A stretch of 64,000 nt of DNA, taken from NCBI GenBank assembly GCA_965243165.1, contig OZ251535.1, forward strand, positions 1-64,000, written 5' to 3'. The stretch comes from CATQHD01 sp965243165. GTDB taxonomy: Bacteria > Actinomycetota > Acidimicrobiia > Spongiisociales > Spongiisociaceae. Below, piece by piece: positions 40,901 to 48,559 of this stretch. Made by a program: the position numbers and the translations under genes. The first letter of the stretch is position 1. Every line of letters starts with the position of its first letter. The notes below the pieces were generated by a model, which was given only the letters and a program-made list of their open reading frames with translations, did no database searches and was not told the origin of the DNA.

Positions 40901-41451
40901 GCGCCCAACCCCAAACCAGACGCCTTCTCAGCCTCTACCAAAAACGAATCCAACATCTCAGCCATCTCCGCCCGCGACACCGGCTCGTTCGGACGAAACG
41001 ACGTCGAGCTCCGGCCCCGCATCACCCTCAACTGCGCCATCTGCGCAATCGCGGTGCGGCCCTCCTCGAACAAACCAACCGTGTCCGTGAATGCATTGTC
41101 CGGGTTCGCTGGCAACGCGATCCCGGCCGGACCCGCCGCCCGCGCCAAGAACAAAGCCATCTGCCAGCGCAGCACCGGGGCCCCCGGATCATACGTAGTC
41201 TCCGTCCGGCCCCGCGTAACCTCGAAATGCGCCAAACAATTCACCGCGTCCTCCGCGAACGACCCCACCACATCCACCAAACCCTGCGACTCCAACGCCG
41301 GACCCACACACGCCGAAAACACTGGCTCGTTATCAGCCTCGCCCGCCACGCCAGACACCGGCGCCGACCCCACCGCCAACAACGAAGCCACCAAACCCAA
41401 CACCGCCGCAACAGCCAACCACGACCGCCGCCGCACACCAAACACCACCAT
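37915..41451 (-). CDS. Surface protein 1: SLH domains, Big-1-like domain, beta-propeller
   Basis: 1178 residues from ATG at 41451. Signal peptide (MVVFGVRRRSWLAVAAV with a hydrophobic stretch to about 36). Three SLH-type repeats follow (about 48-110, 120-172 and 200-255; each with an R-x-x-M/Q-A-x-F/M ending), which usually anchor proteins to cell-wall polymers. Residues 260-540 are beta-rich modules, 545-640 a Big-1-like Ig domain (TLTDQYGNPIRGKRIHF to NARGVASLAYNR), and about 770-1170 FG-GAP-like propeller blades (FGNDVDIAGSTVVVGEPG is one). An adhesin or S-layer role is inferred. Residues 1 to about 555 are nearly identical to surface protein 2. A two-codon ORF (ATG CTC TGA at 41459) overlaps its start. 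Confidence 0.8.
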   Translation of the reverse strand: MVVFGVRRRSWLAVAAVLGLVASLLAVGSAPVSGVAGEADNEPVFSACVGPALESQGLVDVVGSFAEDAVNCLAHFEVTRGRTETTYDPGAPVLRWQMALFLARAAGPAGIALPANPDNAFTDTVGLFEEGRTAIAQMAQLRVMRGRSSTSFRPNEPVSRAEMAEMLDSFLVEAEKASGLGLGALGGGGAALSDVSADDEVFSDIGSVTRGQYAAVRRMFELGVARGTADGLFNPGGLVTRAQMAVFITRMLAHTAARPAGLTVQAAESEAVVGDSVELAVSVRDNDLVPMPDALVDVFSAVDPGEAFGEDGRCDADVVSVVGGGGVCEISLADLSTDPSGDLELSVDSLAGSTTVWAWTGDEGDRFMAGETVSSSVEVEVSKPGVKLRVTDDMPEGATSLGFGDRVVFTLQVVDEDGEAAAVEDVSVRVAVSETRVDAGSDPAEESTQMSTSVYETDASGSIELSFRQTDPRPGSGDTGDSARLDLDVIPLGSPALELVDETNLKKAGRESGGGAEDAAAVWLDSEPTPTALMLSQDVAYQEASKAGSGAAHVVEATLTDQYGNPIRGKRIHFTSDDPDGIGAEAASEGAPTALVFDTSSGGIRMFTGTARLSRTTNARGVASLAYNRKSDAPGIETILAVYEVVRGAADSSDDRPEGDPDDNIEAERIYHYWAVEPSDGASARGRLLEADTENNRLVFAGDNTVSVVGYDSNDQFTTAAGPALLDDFEKELKDGAAHVAVSEYQSKTAKVGGFTAEPEWPRLDGSAIAGGLEVAGQGWHAYDFAVDNGVIVAGAPFEPVDHDDDPATPALDEAGAVYIYESITDTSPVRLVSDAPVVGGRFGNDVDIAGSTVVVGEPGRHPWRPIEDRVDVGKLHVVLKGSANPLTTDTGWPSVPTFTYDDGLHNYGGAVAVSADEKTIGAVARRDWAGANHAKTWTRSSRFWNNGAAARVASAPAQPGTIGWPNSISIDEDGDTLVLGGPVHGASPNIRSGRAYVFKTPSGPGNWVFKQTLNPPDVGRDQRFGASVGIDDAGAAVVTGGAFRHSERKPGGLYVFTTTDDWDTEEAMERVALTPARPRNSDVFGSYVDFASDGSAVATSAHFRQEGDWRGTVFVFAKPAGGWADADRSSEEYVGPEPNKKFGFRVSFDRTEGDLYSAQAYANPEGGNFAPVYMIDR
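39770..41451 (-). repeat. Direct repeat shared by the two surface protein genes, copy 1
   Basis: This coding stretch matches 43790-45496 almost base for base, in the same orientation about 4 kb apart. Identity falls away below about 39770, where the C-terminal halves diverge. Such long direct repeats allow recombination that would exchange or delete the 3' halves. Confidence 0.75.
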
Positions 41452-41515
41452 CAGAGCATGATTCCTTTCTTTGTCAAATGTTGTCCAACACGACCAAACA
41501 CAAGCCGAGACCCCC

Positions 41516-41543
41516 ATTATAACAACTACCCCCCCCCCCCCCC
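41516..41543 (-). promoter_or_regulatory. Poly-G tract promoter of surface protein 1
   Basis: On the minus strand, fifteen G (41529-41543) are followed by TAGTTGT and the consensus -10 box TATAAT (41516-41521). TTGCGG, overlapping the tract start, is a possible -35 box, giving a 20-base spacer at the present tract length; loss of three G would give 17. The leader is about 58 bases, with AAAGGA upstream of the start. The layout suggests expression tuned by slippage. Confidence 0.65.
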
Positions 41544-41570
41544 GCAACCCCACCGCGAAACCCCAGCTAG

Positions 41571-41617
41571 ATGTGATATTCGGGGGAGGGTTGCCCCTGT
41601 CTGGGGGGGTGGTGGAG
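41571..41617 (+). repeat. Short dispersed intergenic repeat, copy 3
   Basis: Starts TAGATGTGATATTCGGGGG and continues with AGGGTTGCCCCTGTCTGGGG. Related to 31154-31200 and 37753-37799. Located between the surface protein genes, upstream of the poly-G promoter. Confidence 0.5.
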
Positions 41618-41618
41618 A

Positions 41619-41648
41619 GTTCCCATCCCCCGGCCGGGGGATGGGAAC
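41619..41648 (-). terminator. Strong hairpin downstream of surface protein 2
   Basis: Two perfect 13-base arms (GTTCCCATCCCCC at 41619-41631 and its complement at 41636-41648) around GGCC. It lies about 50 bp past the stop at 41699. No T-run follows on the minus strand, so it may stop RNA polymerase weakly or protect the transcript end. Confidence 0.5.
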
Positions 41649-41698
41649 TGGGTGGTTGGCGGGTGAGCCCGGGGATAATCTCCCCCCGAGCTGCACAA

Positions 41699-44600
41699 CT
41701 AACGAGCGGGCGTTATCAGGGAAACTCGGAAGGCGTTTTCATCGTCGGGATCGCGATCGGCGGTCAATATGTTCCCCGTGGACTGGTCAAAATGGTTCCT
41801 GAACCCGAGACGCGAATTCGGGGCCGCTCCCAGGTACTCGATCGACGCGGGCTGGTCATCGTCGGTGACCGCAGACCAGCCGCTGCCGGGCTCGGCGAAG
41901 ACGTGCATGGAACCCCGCAGGTAGCCCTCGGCGCGGTAGCTGCGGGAGGCCAGTATCTTACCGCCGTCGTCGGTGATGTCCACCCACTGCCCGAAGACCT
42001 CGCCCACGTTGCATCCGAGAACCGGCCCGGCGGCGGGGGTGCAGTCCGACGGCGCATCGGGATGATCCGGCGGTCTCAGAACGGCGATCGGCTCCGGGAG
42101 GTCATCCCATAGGCCGCTGTCCTCGGTTGAGTCGGGCCGGGAGAACACCAGCACCTTGCCCCGCCGCAGCATGTTCGGCCGGAAGTTGGCCGAGACCGCC
42201 ACCGTACGGCCGTCGGCCGAGACTGCCACCGACCTTCCGAGCTTCTCGTCGTAAAAAGGAGCGGGGGACGTCAGCTTGGCGTCCGGGTCGTACGCTTGGT
42301 TGGCCCAACCGCCGCCGGGCTCGGTGAACAGATAGGCGGCGCCCGCCCATCGGTATCTGACCCCGTCTACGACCTCGTTCAACGCATTGCCGGCTATCAC
42401 CACCGTGGAGCCGTCCTCGGAAATGGCCAGCTCCCGATCCGCGGTGAGCGCCCAGCTCCACCGGTTCTGGTTGGCGTTGACATCGTCCCCGGCCGGTTCC
42501 AGCCGGGCCGAGCCGGAGCCGTTGTCGTCGTCCCATTTTCCGTCGGCGGCGGAGGCGGGCCGCTCATAAAGGAAAACCCCGCCCGCCCGCTTGTGATTGG
42601 TAAAGAATCTGGGGGCCCCGGCCGCGATGACGGATTCGTCTTCTGACACGACGACCGAAGAACCCAGCTCGAACCCGTTGCAACCGCAGGAGGTCTCCGC
42701 GCCTCCGCGCAAGGTGGAACCGCCCGCGGTCAGTGCGGCGTCCAGAACCCAACCGCCGCCGCTGTCTCTGGTGAAGACATAGACAGCCCCGTCGGTGGCG
42801 GCGCCGTCCTGAGGGTGGGTGCCTGATCTATCAATCATGCGGCTGCTGAGCCGGCCGGGCTCGCCCACGACGATCGTGTCGCCCCGGATGTCCACCGCCC
42901 AGCCGAACCAACCGCCGGAGGTGGGCAGATTCAGCGACCAGGGTTTGTTCCACCAATCGCTGGTGCTGTAATCCCCGCTGTACGTGGCGGGCTGGGGAGT
43001 GGGGGCGGTCAGCCTGGTCGGGGCCGCGTCGTCCACACCGTCGTACACGTACACCGCACCCGCGTAGTTGTTCTCCCGATACGAACCGACCACGACCGTG
43101 CCCCCGTCGGCGGCGTAATGGACGATGCCGATGTTGAGCCTGGATACATCCAATCCCAAAGCAGTCGGAACAGGTATCTTCGACAGATCGACCCTCGCCC
43201 ATTCCGGCGCCAGTGTGAAGAAATTCACGCCCCTCGAGTTGTCGTCGTAGTCGCTTACCGAGATGTGGGCCGCGTCTGCGTCCAAGTCTTCTTCGAAATC
43301 GGCCAAGAGCGCCGGACCGTCGAGCGCGTTGAACTGATCGTTGGAGTCGTAGGCGACCATTCTCACCCGGCCGTCGGCGGCGCCGAACACGATCCGGTTG
43401 TTCTCGGTGTCGGCCGCCAAGATCCGGCCCGAGGTGGATTCCCCGTCGGCCGGCTCTTTGACCCAGTACACCTCCAGCCGCTCGCTGAACAGGTCCGCCT
43501 CGTCGCTCTCCGCCCGCTTCGCGTCGTCTTGGCCGCGCACCAGCCGGGCCTGGATCGTCTCGATCACCGCGGTGTCGGATCTGCGGTTGTAGCTGAGGGC
43601 GGCCACCCCCCTGGCGTTGGTGGTCCTCACAATCCGCGCCTCGCCATGTAGATCATGCAGAATCTGGTACCCGTAAGCCCGCCACCTGAAGCCGGCGCCG
43701 AAGGCCGCGGCCCGGACCTGCGGCAAAAGGGCGTCTTCGGCTTCTTCGCCCACCCCGAGCGGATCGTCGGAGGTGAAATGTATCCTCTGACCGCGTATCG
43801 GGTTGCCGAACTGGTCGGTCAACGTCGCCTCAACGACATGCGCCGCGCCGGAACCCGCCTTGGACGCCTCCTGATACGCAACATCCTGAGAAAGCATCAA
43901 CGCAGTCGGCGTCGGCTCCGAATCCAACCACACCGCCGCCGCGTCCTCCGCTCCTCCCCCGGACTCCCTCCCGGCCTTCTTCAGATTGGTTTCGTCCATC
44001 AACTCCAACGCCGGGCTGCCCAACGGAATGACATCCAAATCCAGGCGAGCCGAATCACCCGTATCCCCGCTCCCCGGACGCGGGTCGGTCTGACGGAACG
44101 ACAACTCGATGCTCCCTGAAGCGTCCGTCTCATACACCGACGTCGACATCTGCGTCGACTCCTCCGCCGGATCCGACCCCGCATCCACCCGCGTCTCCGA
44201 CACCGCCACCCTCACCGACACGTCCTCGACCGCCGCCGCCTCGCCGTCCTCGTCCACCACCTGCAGAGTGAACACCACCCGATCGCCGAACCCCAACGAA
44301 GTAGCACCCTCCGGCATATCGTCGGTAACCCGCAGCTTCACCCCCGGCTTCGACACCTCCACCTCGACCGAAGACGAAACCGTCTCACCCGCCATGAAAC
44401 GGTCACCCTCATCACCCGTCCAAGCCCACACCGTCGAAGACTCCCTCAAACCATCCCACGACAGCTCCAAATCACCAGACGGATCAGTAGACAAATCCGC
44501 CAGCGAAATCTCACACACCCCGCCCCCGCCCACCACCGACACCACATCCGCATCGCAGCGTCCATCCTCCCCGAACGCCTCACCCGGATCCACAGCCGAG

Positions 44601-45496
44601 AAAACATCCACCAACGCATCCGGCATCGGCGCCAAGTCGTTGTCGCGCACCGAAACCGCCAACTCCACCGAATCCCCCACCACCGCCTCCGACTCGGCGG
44701 CCTGAACCGTCAACCCCGCCGGACGGGCCGCCGTATGCGCCAACATCCGCGTGATGAACACCGCCATCTGCGCCCGCGTCACCAAACCCCCCGGATTGAA
44801 CAACCCATCAGCCGACCCCCGAGCCACCCCCAACTCGAACATCCGCCGAACCGCCGCATACTGACCCCGAGTCACACTCCCGATATCGGAGAACACCTCA
44901 TCATCCGCCGAAACATCCGACAAACTCCCGCCGCCCCCGCCCAAAGCGCCCAAACCCAAACCCGACGCCTTCTCAGCCTCAGCCAAAAACGAATCCAACA
45001 TCTCAGCCATCTCCGCCCGCGACACCGCCGCATCCGGACCAAACGACGTAGAGCTCCGCCCCCGCATCACCCTCAACGCCGCCATCTGCGCAACCGCCGT
45101 CCGCGCCGCCTCGAACAACCCCCCGACATCCGTGAACGCCGCCTCCGGGTTCGCCGGCAACGCCACCCCCGCCGGACCCGCCGCCCGCGCCAAGAACAAA
45201 GCCATCTGCCACCGCAGCACCGGCCCCCCCGGATCATACGTCGTCTCCGTCCGGCCCCGCGTCACCCCGAAATGCGCCAAACAATTCACCGCGTCCTCCG
45301 CGAACGACCCCACCACATCCACCAAACCCTGCGACTCCAACGCCGGACCCACACACGCCGAAAACACCGGCTCGTTATCCGCCTCACCCGCAACGCCAGA
45401 CACCGGCGCCGACCCCACCGCCAACAACGACCCCACCAAACCCAACACCGACACAGCAACCAACCACGACCGCCGCCGCACACCAAACACAACCAT
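41699..45496 (-). CDS. Surface protein 2: SLH domains, Big-1-like domain, divergent beta-propeller
   Basis: 1265 residues from ATG at 45496, which follows GAGAGGA by 9 bases. It has the same signal peptide, three SLH repeats and beta-rich modules as surface protein 1. From about residue 560 onward it diverges. The Ig-like domain carries an insert (FGAGFRWRAYGYQILHD) and the propeller differs, with blades such as FGWAVDIRGDTIVVGEPG and KLGRSVAVSADGRTVAVSA and a cysteine-containing insert (TSCGCNG). The variable C-terminal half would be the exposed part. Both copies being intact suggests use of both, or alternation between them. Confidence 0.8.
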   Translation of the reverse strand: MVVFGVRRRSWLVAVSVLGLVGSLLAVGSAPVSGVAGEADNEPVFSACVGPALESQGLVDVVGSFAEDAVNCLAHFGVTRGRTETTYDPGGPVLRWQMALFLARAAGPAGVALPANPEAAFTDVGGLFEAARTAVAQMAALRVMRGRSSTSFGPDAAVSRAEMAEMLDSFLAEAEKASGLGLGALGGGGGSLSDVSADDEVFSDIGSVTRGQYAAVRRMFELGVARGSADGLFNPGGLVTRAQMAVFITRMLAHTAARPAGLTVQAAESEAVVGDSVELAVSVRDNDLAPMPDALVDVFSAVDPGEAFGEDGRCDADVVSVVGGGGVCEISLADLSTDPSGDLELSWDGLRESSTVWAWTGDEGDRFMAGETVSSSVEVEVSKPGVKLRVTDDMPEGATSLGFGDRVVFTLQVVDEDGEAAAVEDVSVRVAVSETRVDAGSDPAEESTQMSTSVYETDASGSIELSFRQTDPRPGSGDTGDSARLDLDVIPLGSPALELMDETNLKKAGRESGGGAEDAAAVWLDSEPTPTALMLSQDVAYQEASKAGSGAAHVVEATLTDQFGNPIRGQRIHFTSDDPLGVGEEAEDALLPQVRAAAFGAGFRWRAYGYQILHDLHGEARIVRTTNARGVAALSYNRRSDTAVIETIQARLVRGQDDAKRAESDEADLFSERLEVYWVKEPADGESTSGRILAADTENNRIVFGAADGRVRMVAYDSNDQFNALDGPALLADFEEDLDADAAHISVSDYDDNSRGVNFFTLAPEWARVDLSKIPVPTALGLDVSRLNIGIVHYAADGGTVVVGSYRENNYAGAVYVYDGVDDAAPTRLTAPTPQPATYSGDYSTSDWWNKPWSLNLPTSGGWFGWAVDIRGDTIVVGEPGRLSSRMIDRSGTHPQDGAATDGAVYVFTRDSGGGWVLDAALTAGGSTLRGGAETSCGCNGFELGSSVVVSEDESVIAAGAPRFFTNHKRAGGVFLYERPASAADGKWDDDNGSGSARLEPAGDDVNANQNRWSWALTADRELAISEDGSTVVIAGNALNEVVDGVRYRWAGAAYLFTEPGGGWANQAYDPDAKLTSPAPFYDEKLGRSVAVSADGRTVAVSANFRPNMLRRGKVLVFSRPDSTEDSGLWDDLPEPIAVLRPPDHPDAPSDCTPAAGPVLGCNVGEVFGQWVDITDDGGKILASRSYRAEGYLRGSMHVFAEPGSGWSAVTDDDQPASIEYLGAAPNSRLGFRNHFDQSTGNILTADRDPDDENAFRVSLITPAR
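43790..45496 (-). repeat. Direct repeat shared by the two surface protein genes, copy 2
   Basis: Counterpart of 39770-41451. Differences are scattered single bases plus a short block near 44440 (the residues around AWTGDEG differ upstream of it). The near-identity of about 1.7 kb implies recent duplication or gene conversion. Confidence 0.75.
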
Positions 45497-45564
45497 CAGA
45501 CACAATCCTCTCTTTTGTCGAAACGTTTCCAGCTTGCCGCCGACAAGGCGGCGGGCGGGCATTC

Positions 45565-45593
45565 ATTGTATCAATTACCCCCCCCCCCCCCCC
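45565..45593 (-). promoter_or_regulatory. Poly-G tract promoter of surface protein 2
   Basis: Sixteen G on the minus strand (45578-45593), then TAATTGA, then TACAAT (45565-45570) as the -10 box. The same 7-base distance is seen at the sister promoter, and upstream sequence (CTGGGGTTT and the GTTGC just before the tract) is related. The leader is about 62 bases. Tract length differs by one G from the sister copy, as expected for slippage. The rest of the gap, 45594-45790, shows no gene. Confidence 0.65.
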
Positions 45594-45790
45594 GCAACTT
45601 TCGAGGCTTCGCCCGGCAAAACCCCAGGACATTGGCTATACAGACCCGCGCGGCAGCGGTCGCAGCGGACGCAGACTGCCCGATTTCGGGCGGGCGCCGT
45701 ACTCGGCGCCGACCGCCGCCCGGAACGGTCCGCCCCGGCCGACACCGCCTTCCCCCTCCCCGCAACCCTGCGGACGCGGCCCGGTCGGCC

Positions 45791-46609
45791 TTACCCTGTA
45801 TCTACAGCAGCGCCGCCCGCCCGAACCCGGCGGCCGCCGCCCCCGGCCAGATGGGCGGCGTGGGCCTCCAGGGCTTCCCACAACCCGGGAAGGCCCGCCC
45901 CGTCGAGGGCCGCCGTCTCCACCACCGGAGGCGTCCATGACCGCTTCGGCCCCATCGCCAACATGGCCTCCAGATCCCGGCGGGCCCGGGCCGCGCCCGG
46001 CCGGTCGGCCTTGTTGACCGCGAACACGTCGCCTATTTCCAACAGGCCCGCTTTCTGGGCTTGGACGCCGTCCCCCCAGCCCGGAGCCACGGCCACCACC
46101 GTGGAGTGGACGTGATGCATGATCTCCACCTCCGACTGGCCCACGCCCACCGTCTCGACGAGGATCACCTCGAAGCCCGCCCCGTCCAGCACTTCAACCG
46201 CTAGGGGCGCCGCCGCCGAGAGGCCGCCCAGATGCCCCCGCCCCGCCATCGACCGCATGTAGACGCCGGGGTCGTCCGCGTGCTCCTGCATCCTGATCCG
46301 GTCGCCGAGGACCGCTCCGCCGGTGAGCGGGCTGGACGGGTCGACCGCGATCACCGCCGCCGTGCGGCCCGCCGCCCGGATGATCGGAAGCAAGCCCGAC
46401 ACGAGAGTGCTCTTGCCGACCCCGGGCGCCCCGGTTATACCGATCTTCCTGGCTCCACCTGCATAGGCGGAGAGGCCGGACATCAGGGCCGCCGCCTCCG
46501 GGGCCCCCTCCTCGACCGCGCTGACCGCCTTGGCCAAGGCGAGGCGGTCCCCCGCCCTGATCCGCTCGACCCAGTCGTCCGGACCGAGGGGGCCGAACGG
46601 TTTGCCCAT
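45791..46609 (-). CDS. meaB: Methylmalonyl-CoA mutase-associated GTPase MeaB
   Basis: 272 residues. G3E-family GTPase that protects and reloads B12-dependent acyl-CoA mutases. P-loop GAPGVGKST (60-68), AVDPSSPLTGGAVLGDRIRM, RGHLGGLSAAA, ILVETVGVGQSEVEI (Walker B region) and AVNKADRPGA (base recognition) are all readable. It is somewhat shorter than typical at the C-terminus. No mutase gene lies in the window. It is 25 bp downstream of the NifU-like gene. Confidence 0.92.
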   Translation of the reverse strand: MGKPFGPLGPDDWVERIRAGDRLALAKAVSAVEEGAPEAAALMSGLSAYAGGARKIGITGAPGVGKSTLVSGLLPIIRAAGRTAAVIAVDPSSPLTGGAVLGDRIRMQEHADDPGVYMRSMAGRGHLGGLSAAAPLAVEVLDGAGFEVILVETVGVGQSEVEIMHHVHSTVVAVAPGWGDGVQAQKAGLLEIGDVFAVNKADRPGAARARRDLEAMLAMGPKRSWTPPVVETAALDGAGLPGLWEALEAHAAHLAGGGGRRVRAGGAAVDTG

Positions 46610-46634
46610 CAGGAAAACCCGCGCCCCGGGAGGC

Positions 46635-46919
46635 TCAAACGGCGTTGACGGCCGTAACGCCGGGCACCCGGTCGGTGAGTATCCGCTCGATCCCCGCCGT
46701 GAGCGTCATCATCGACATGGGGCAGCCGCTGCAGGCCCCGACCAGGTTCAGGTTCACGGTCCCGTCGTCGTCCACGCCGAGCAGCACCAGGTCGCCGCCG
46801 TCGTGCTGGAGGGCCGGACGGATGTACTCCAGGGCGGCGTCGAGCAGGCCGAGGTCCACCCCATCCGCCTCTCGGCGGCTACGCGTGTGAAGGACGACCG
46901 GGGTTTCTACAGTGTTCAT
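46635..46919 (-). CDS. NifU-like Fe-S cluster carrier protein
   Basis: 94 residues consisting of the NifU C-terminal domain. ALEYIRPALQHDGGDLVLLGV and the CxxC of GACSGCPMSMMTL are characteristic and bind a cluster for delivery to apoproteins. ATG at 46919. It probably works with the cysteine desulfurase encoded at 34.8 kb, though the genes are apart. The 154-bp gap to 47073 separates it from a divergent antitoxin gene and should hold both promoters, but no clear boxes were picked out. Confidence 0.88.
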   Translation of the reverse strand: MNTVETPVVLHTRSRREADGVDLGLLDAALEYIRPALQHDGGDLVLLGVDDDGTVNLNLVGACSGCPMSMMTLTAGIERILTDRVPGVTAVNAV

Positions 46920-47073
46920 GTTCGTGTTCGGATGCTCCTGACGGCCGGGGCGGACGGCCGCCGCGGCTCATCGTGAGTCTATACGGAAGACACGCGTAGC
47001 CTTCGGTCGGGTTGGCGCCGGTCCTCTCTGCTGCGCACACCTGAGAAGGAAGCGAAGAGAAAGAAGGATATCT

Positions 47074-47307
47074 GTGATCGAATCTGTAGTCACCTCGAAG
47101 GGCCGGACCACCCTGCCCAAAGCGGTGCGGGAGGCTCTGTCGGTGGCGCCCGGAGACCGGGTGCGCTACATAATCGCCGGAGATGAGGTCCGTATCATGG
47201 CGGCGCGTTCCATCGAACGGCTGTACGGGGCGCTTGCTTACGATGGGCCGCCGGTAACCCTCGAAGACATGGAACGCGCCGCCGCAGAGGGGGCCGCCCG
47301 GGCGTGA
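47074..47307 (+). CDS. AbrB/SpoVT (MazE-like) antitoxin, orphan
   Basis: 77 residues. SVVTSKGRTTLPKAVREALSVAPGDRVRY is the swapped-hairpin AbrB DNA-binding domain, followed by a short acidic tail (VTLEDMERAAAEGAARA) that would bind a toxin. Such genes normally overlap a PIN-domain toxin gene. Here the GTGA overlap is present but the toxin frame quickly loses sense. GTG or ATG alternatives do not change the reading. It may still repress its own promoter or act as a solo regulator. Confidence 0.8.
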   Translation: MIESVVTSKGRTTLPKAVREALSVAPGDRVRYIIAGDEVRIMAARSIERLYGALAYDGPPVTLEDMERAAAEGAARA

Positions 47308-47333
47308 TCGCAGCAGTTGCGAACGCCGTCGTG
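47304..47333 (+). pseudogene. Decayed start of a VapC-type toxin gene
   Basis: The sequence GTGATCGCAGCAGTTGCGAA reads MIAAVAN, close to the usual PIN toxin start MIAVDTN but with the metal-binding aspartate lost by a small insertion and change. GTG overlaps the antitoxin TGA by four bases, as in intact pairs. The gene then disappears before rpiB at 47393. Confidence 0.35.
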
Positions 47334-47392
47334 CACTGCCTCGGCCTCCACAGGCGCCGGGGCTATTCTCGCCTCTGGGAAGGAGTTGCAGC

Positions 47393-47836
47393 GTGCGAAT
47401 CGCGGTCGGGGCCGACCATGCCGGTTACCCGCTCAAGGAACGCCTGATCCGCTCCCTCGAGGGGGAGCACGAGGTCATCGACCTCGGAACGCACTCCGCC
47501 GATTCGGTCGACTACCCCGACTATGCGGCGGCGGTGGGCGAAGCGGTGCGGGGAGGGCGGGCCGAGCGGGGCATCGCAGTTTGCGGGTCGGGGGCGGGCG
47601 CGGCCATAGCCGCCAACAAGCTGGCCGGAGTGCGGGCGGTCCTGACCCACGATCTCTACACCGCCCGCCAAGCGGTCGAGCACGACGACGCCAACGTCCT
47701 GTGTCTGGGCGGCCGGGTGATCGGAGAGAGCCTCGCCCTCGACTTGGCGCGGATCTTCCTCGGCGCCTCCTTCTCCGGCGAACCCCGCCATGTGCGGAGG
47801 CTGGCCAAGATCGCCCGGCTGGAGGAGGCGGGGTAG
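47393..47836 (+). CDS. rpiB: Ribose-5-phosphate isomerase B
   Basis: 147 residues, interconverts ribose 5-phosphate and ribulose 5-phosphate. RIAVGADHAGYPLKERL, DYPDYAAAVGEAV, the catalytic cysteine in GIAVCGSGAGAAIAANK and HDDANVLCLGGRVIG are family-typical. GTG at 47393 follows AAGGAG. With pgl at 48.6 kb it represents pentose phosphate metabolism. Confidence 0.92.
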   Translation: MRIAVGADHAGYPLKERLIRSLEGEHEVIDLGTHSADSVDYPDYAAAVGEAVRGGRAERGIAVCGSGAGAAIAANKLAGVRAVLTHDLYTARQAVEHDDANVLCLGGRVIGESLALDLARIFLGASFSGEPRHVRRLAKIARLEEAG

Positions 47837-47849
47837 CCCGGCGGCCCGT

Positions 47850-48503
47850 CTACAGGCCCGCCGTCCACTCCGAGGTGCGGTCTGTCATCCAGTCGATCAG
47901 CTCCCCGCGGGTCCGTCCGCCGCGCTTCGGCGCCCTGAACCCGTGGTCGGCGCCGGGAACGATCTCGACCACGGCCCGCTCCAGCGGCCTCAGCCAGCGG
48001 TCCACCATCTCGGGAAGGGCCATCGAATCCCGGCTTCCGGTGAAGAACAGCATCGGCGCCCGCACCTCGGGGAGGTGATCGGCGCGGGGGCTGTCCGGGT
48101 GCCCGGCCGGATGGAGGGGGTAGGCGTAGAACACCAGCCCGGCGCAGGGTTCGCCCGCCGCCGCCAGATAGGACGCCATCCGCCCGCCCATCGAACGCCC
48201 CGCCATCACGAACCGGGGGAAGCGCCGCCGCAGCCAGGCCGCCGCCGCCCGATGGCATTCGAGAAGAACCTCCCGGCGGTCGGGGGGAAACCGGCGCCCG
48301 GCCTCCATATACGGATAGTCGAAGGTCAACACCGGATGGCCCCGCCGGGCCAGGCCGTCGCGGAGGGAGGTGATGCCCGGGTGGCCCTGGCCCGCCCCCG
48401 CTCCGTGGGCGAGGAGCACGGCCGGCCCGGATGGACGCCGGGGCCGCGCCCAGCGGCCCGACACCGCCTGCCCGCCCCATCGGATCACAACCCGTCTCGG
48501 CAC
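47850..48503 (-). CDS. Alpha/beta hydrolase (KANL3/Tex30-like)
   Basis: 217 residues. HGAGAGQGHPGI (oxyanion region), GRSMGGRMAS (nucleophile serine), an aspartate in TGSRDSMALP and a histidine in PGADHGFRAPKR make up a complete triad. This is the small dienelactone-hydrolase-like group of unknown substrate. ATG at 48503. It is convergent with rpiB and divergent from pgl. Confidence 0.82.
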   Translation of the reverse strand: MPRRVVIRWGGQAVSGRWARPRRPSGPAVLLAHGAGAGQGHPGITSLRDGLARRGHPVLTFDYPYMEAGRRFPPDRREVLLECHRAAAAWLRRRFPRFVMAGRSMGGRMASYLAAAGEPCAGLVFYAYPLHPAGHPDSPRADHLPEVRAPMLFFTGSRDSMALPEMVDRWLRPLERAVVEIVPGADHGFRAPKRGGRTRGELIDWMTDRTSEWTAGL

Positions 48504-48559
48504 AGCCCTCCCCTCGCCCTTCGGCGGTCCGGCGCGGCGGGCCGGTATCGTTGCCCCCC

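Noticed and set aside
38143..41802. Very long plus-strand open frame opposite surface protein 1
   Set aside because: It is the arginine/histidine-rich antisense reading of a GC-rich gene with SLH and propeller domains on the other strand.
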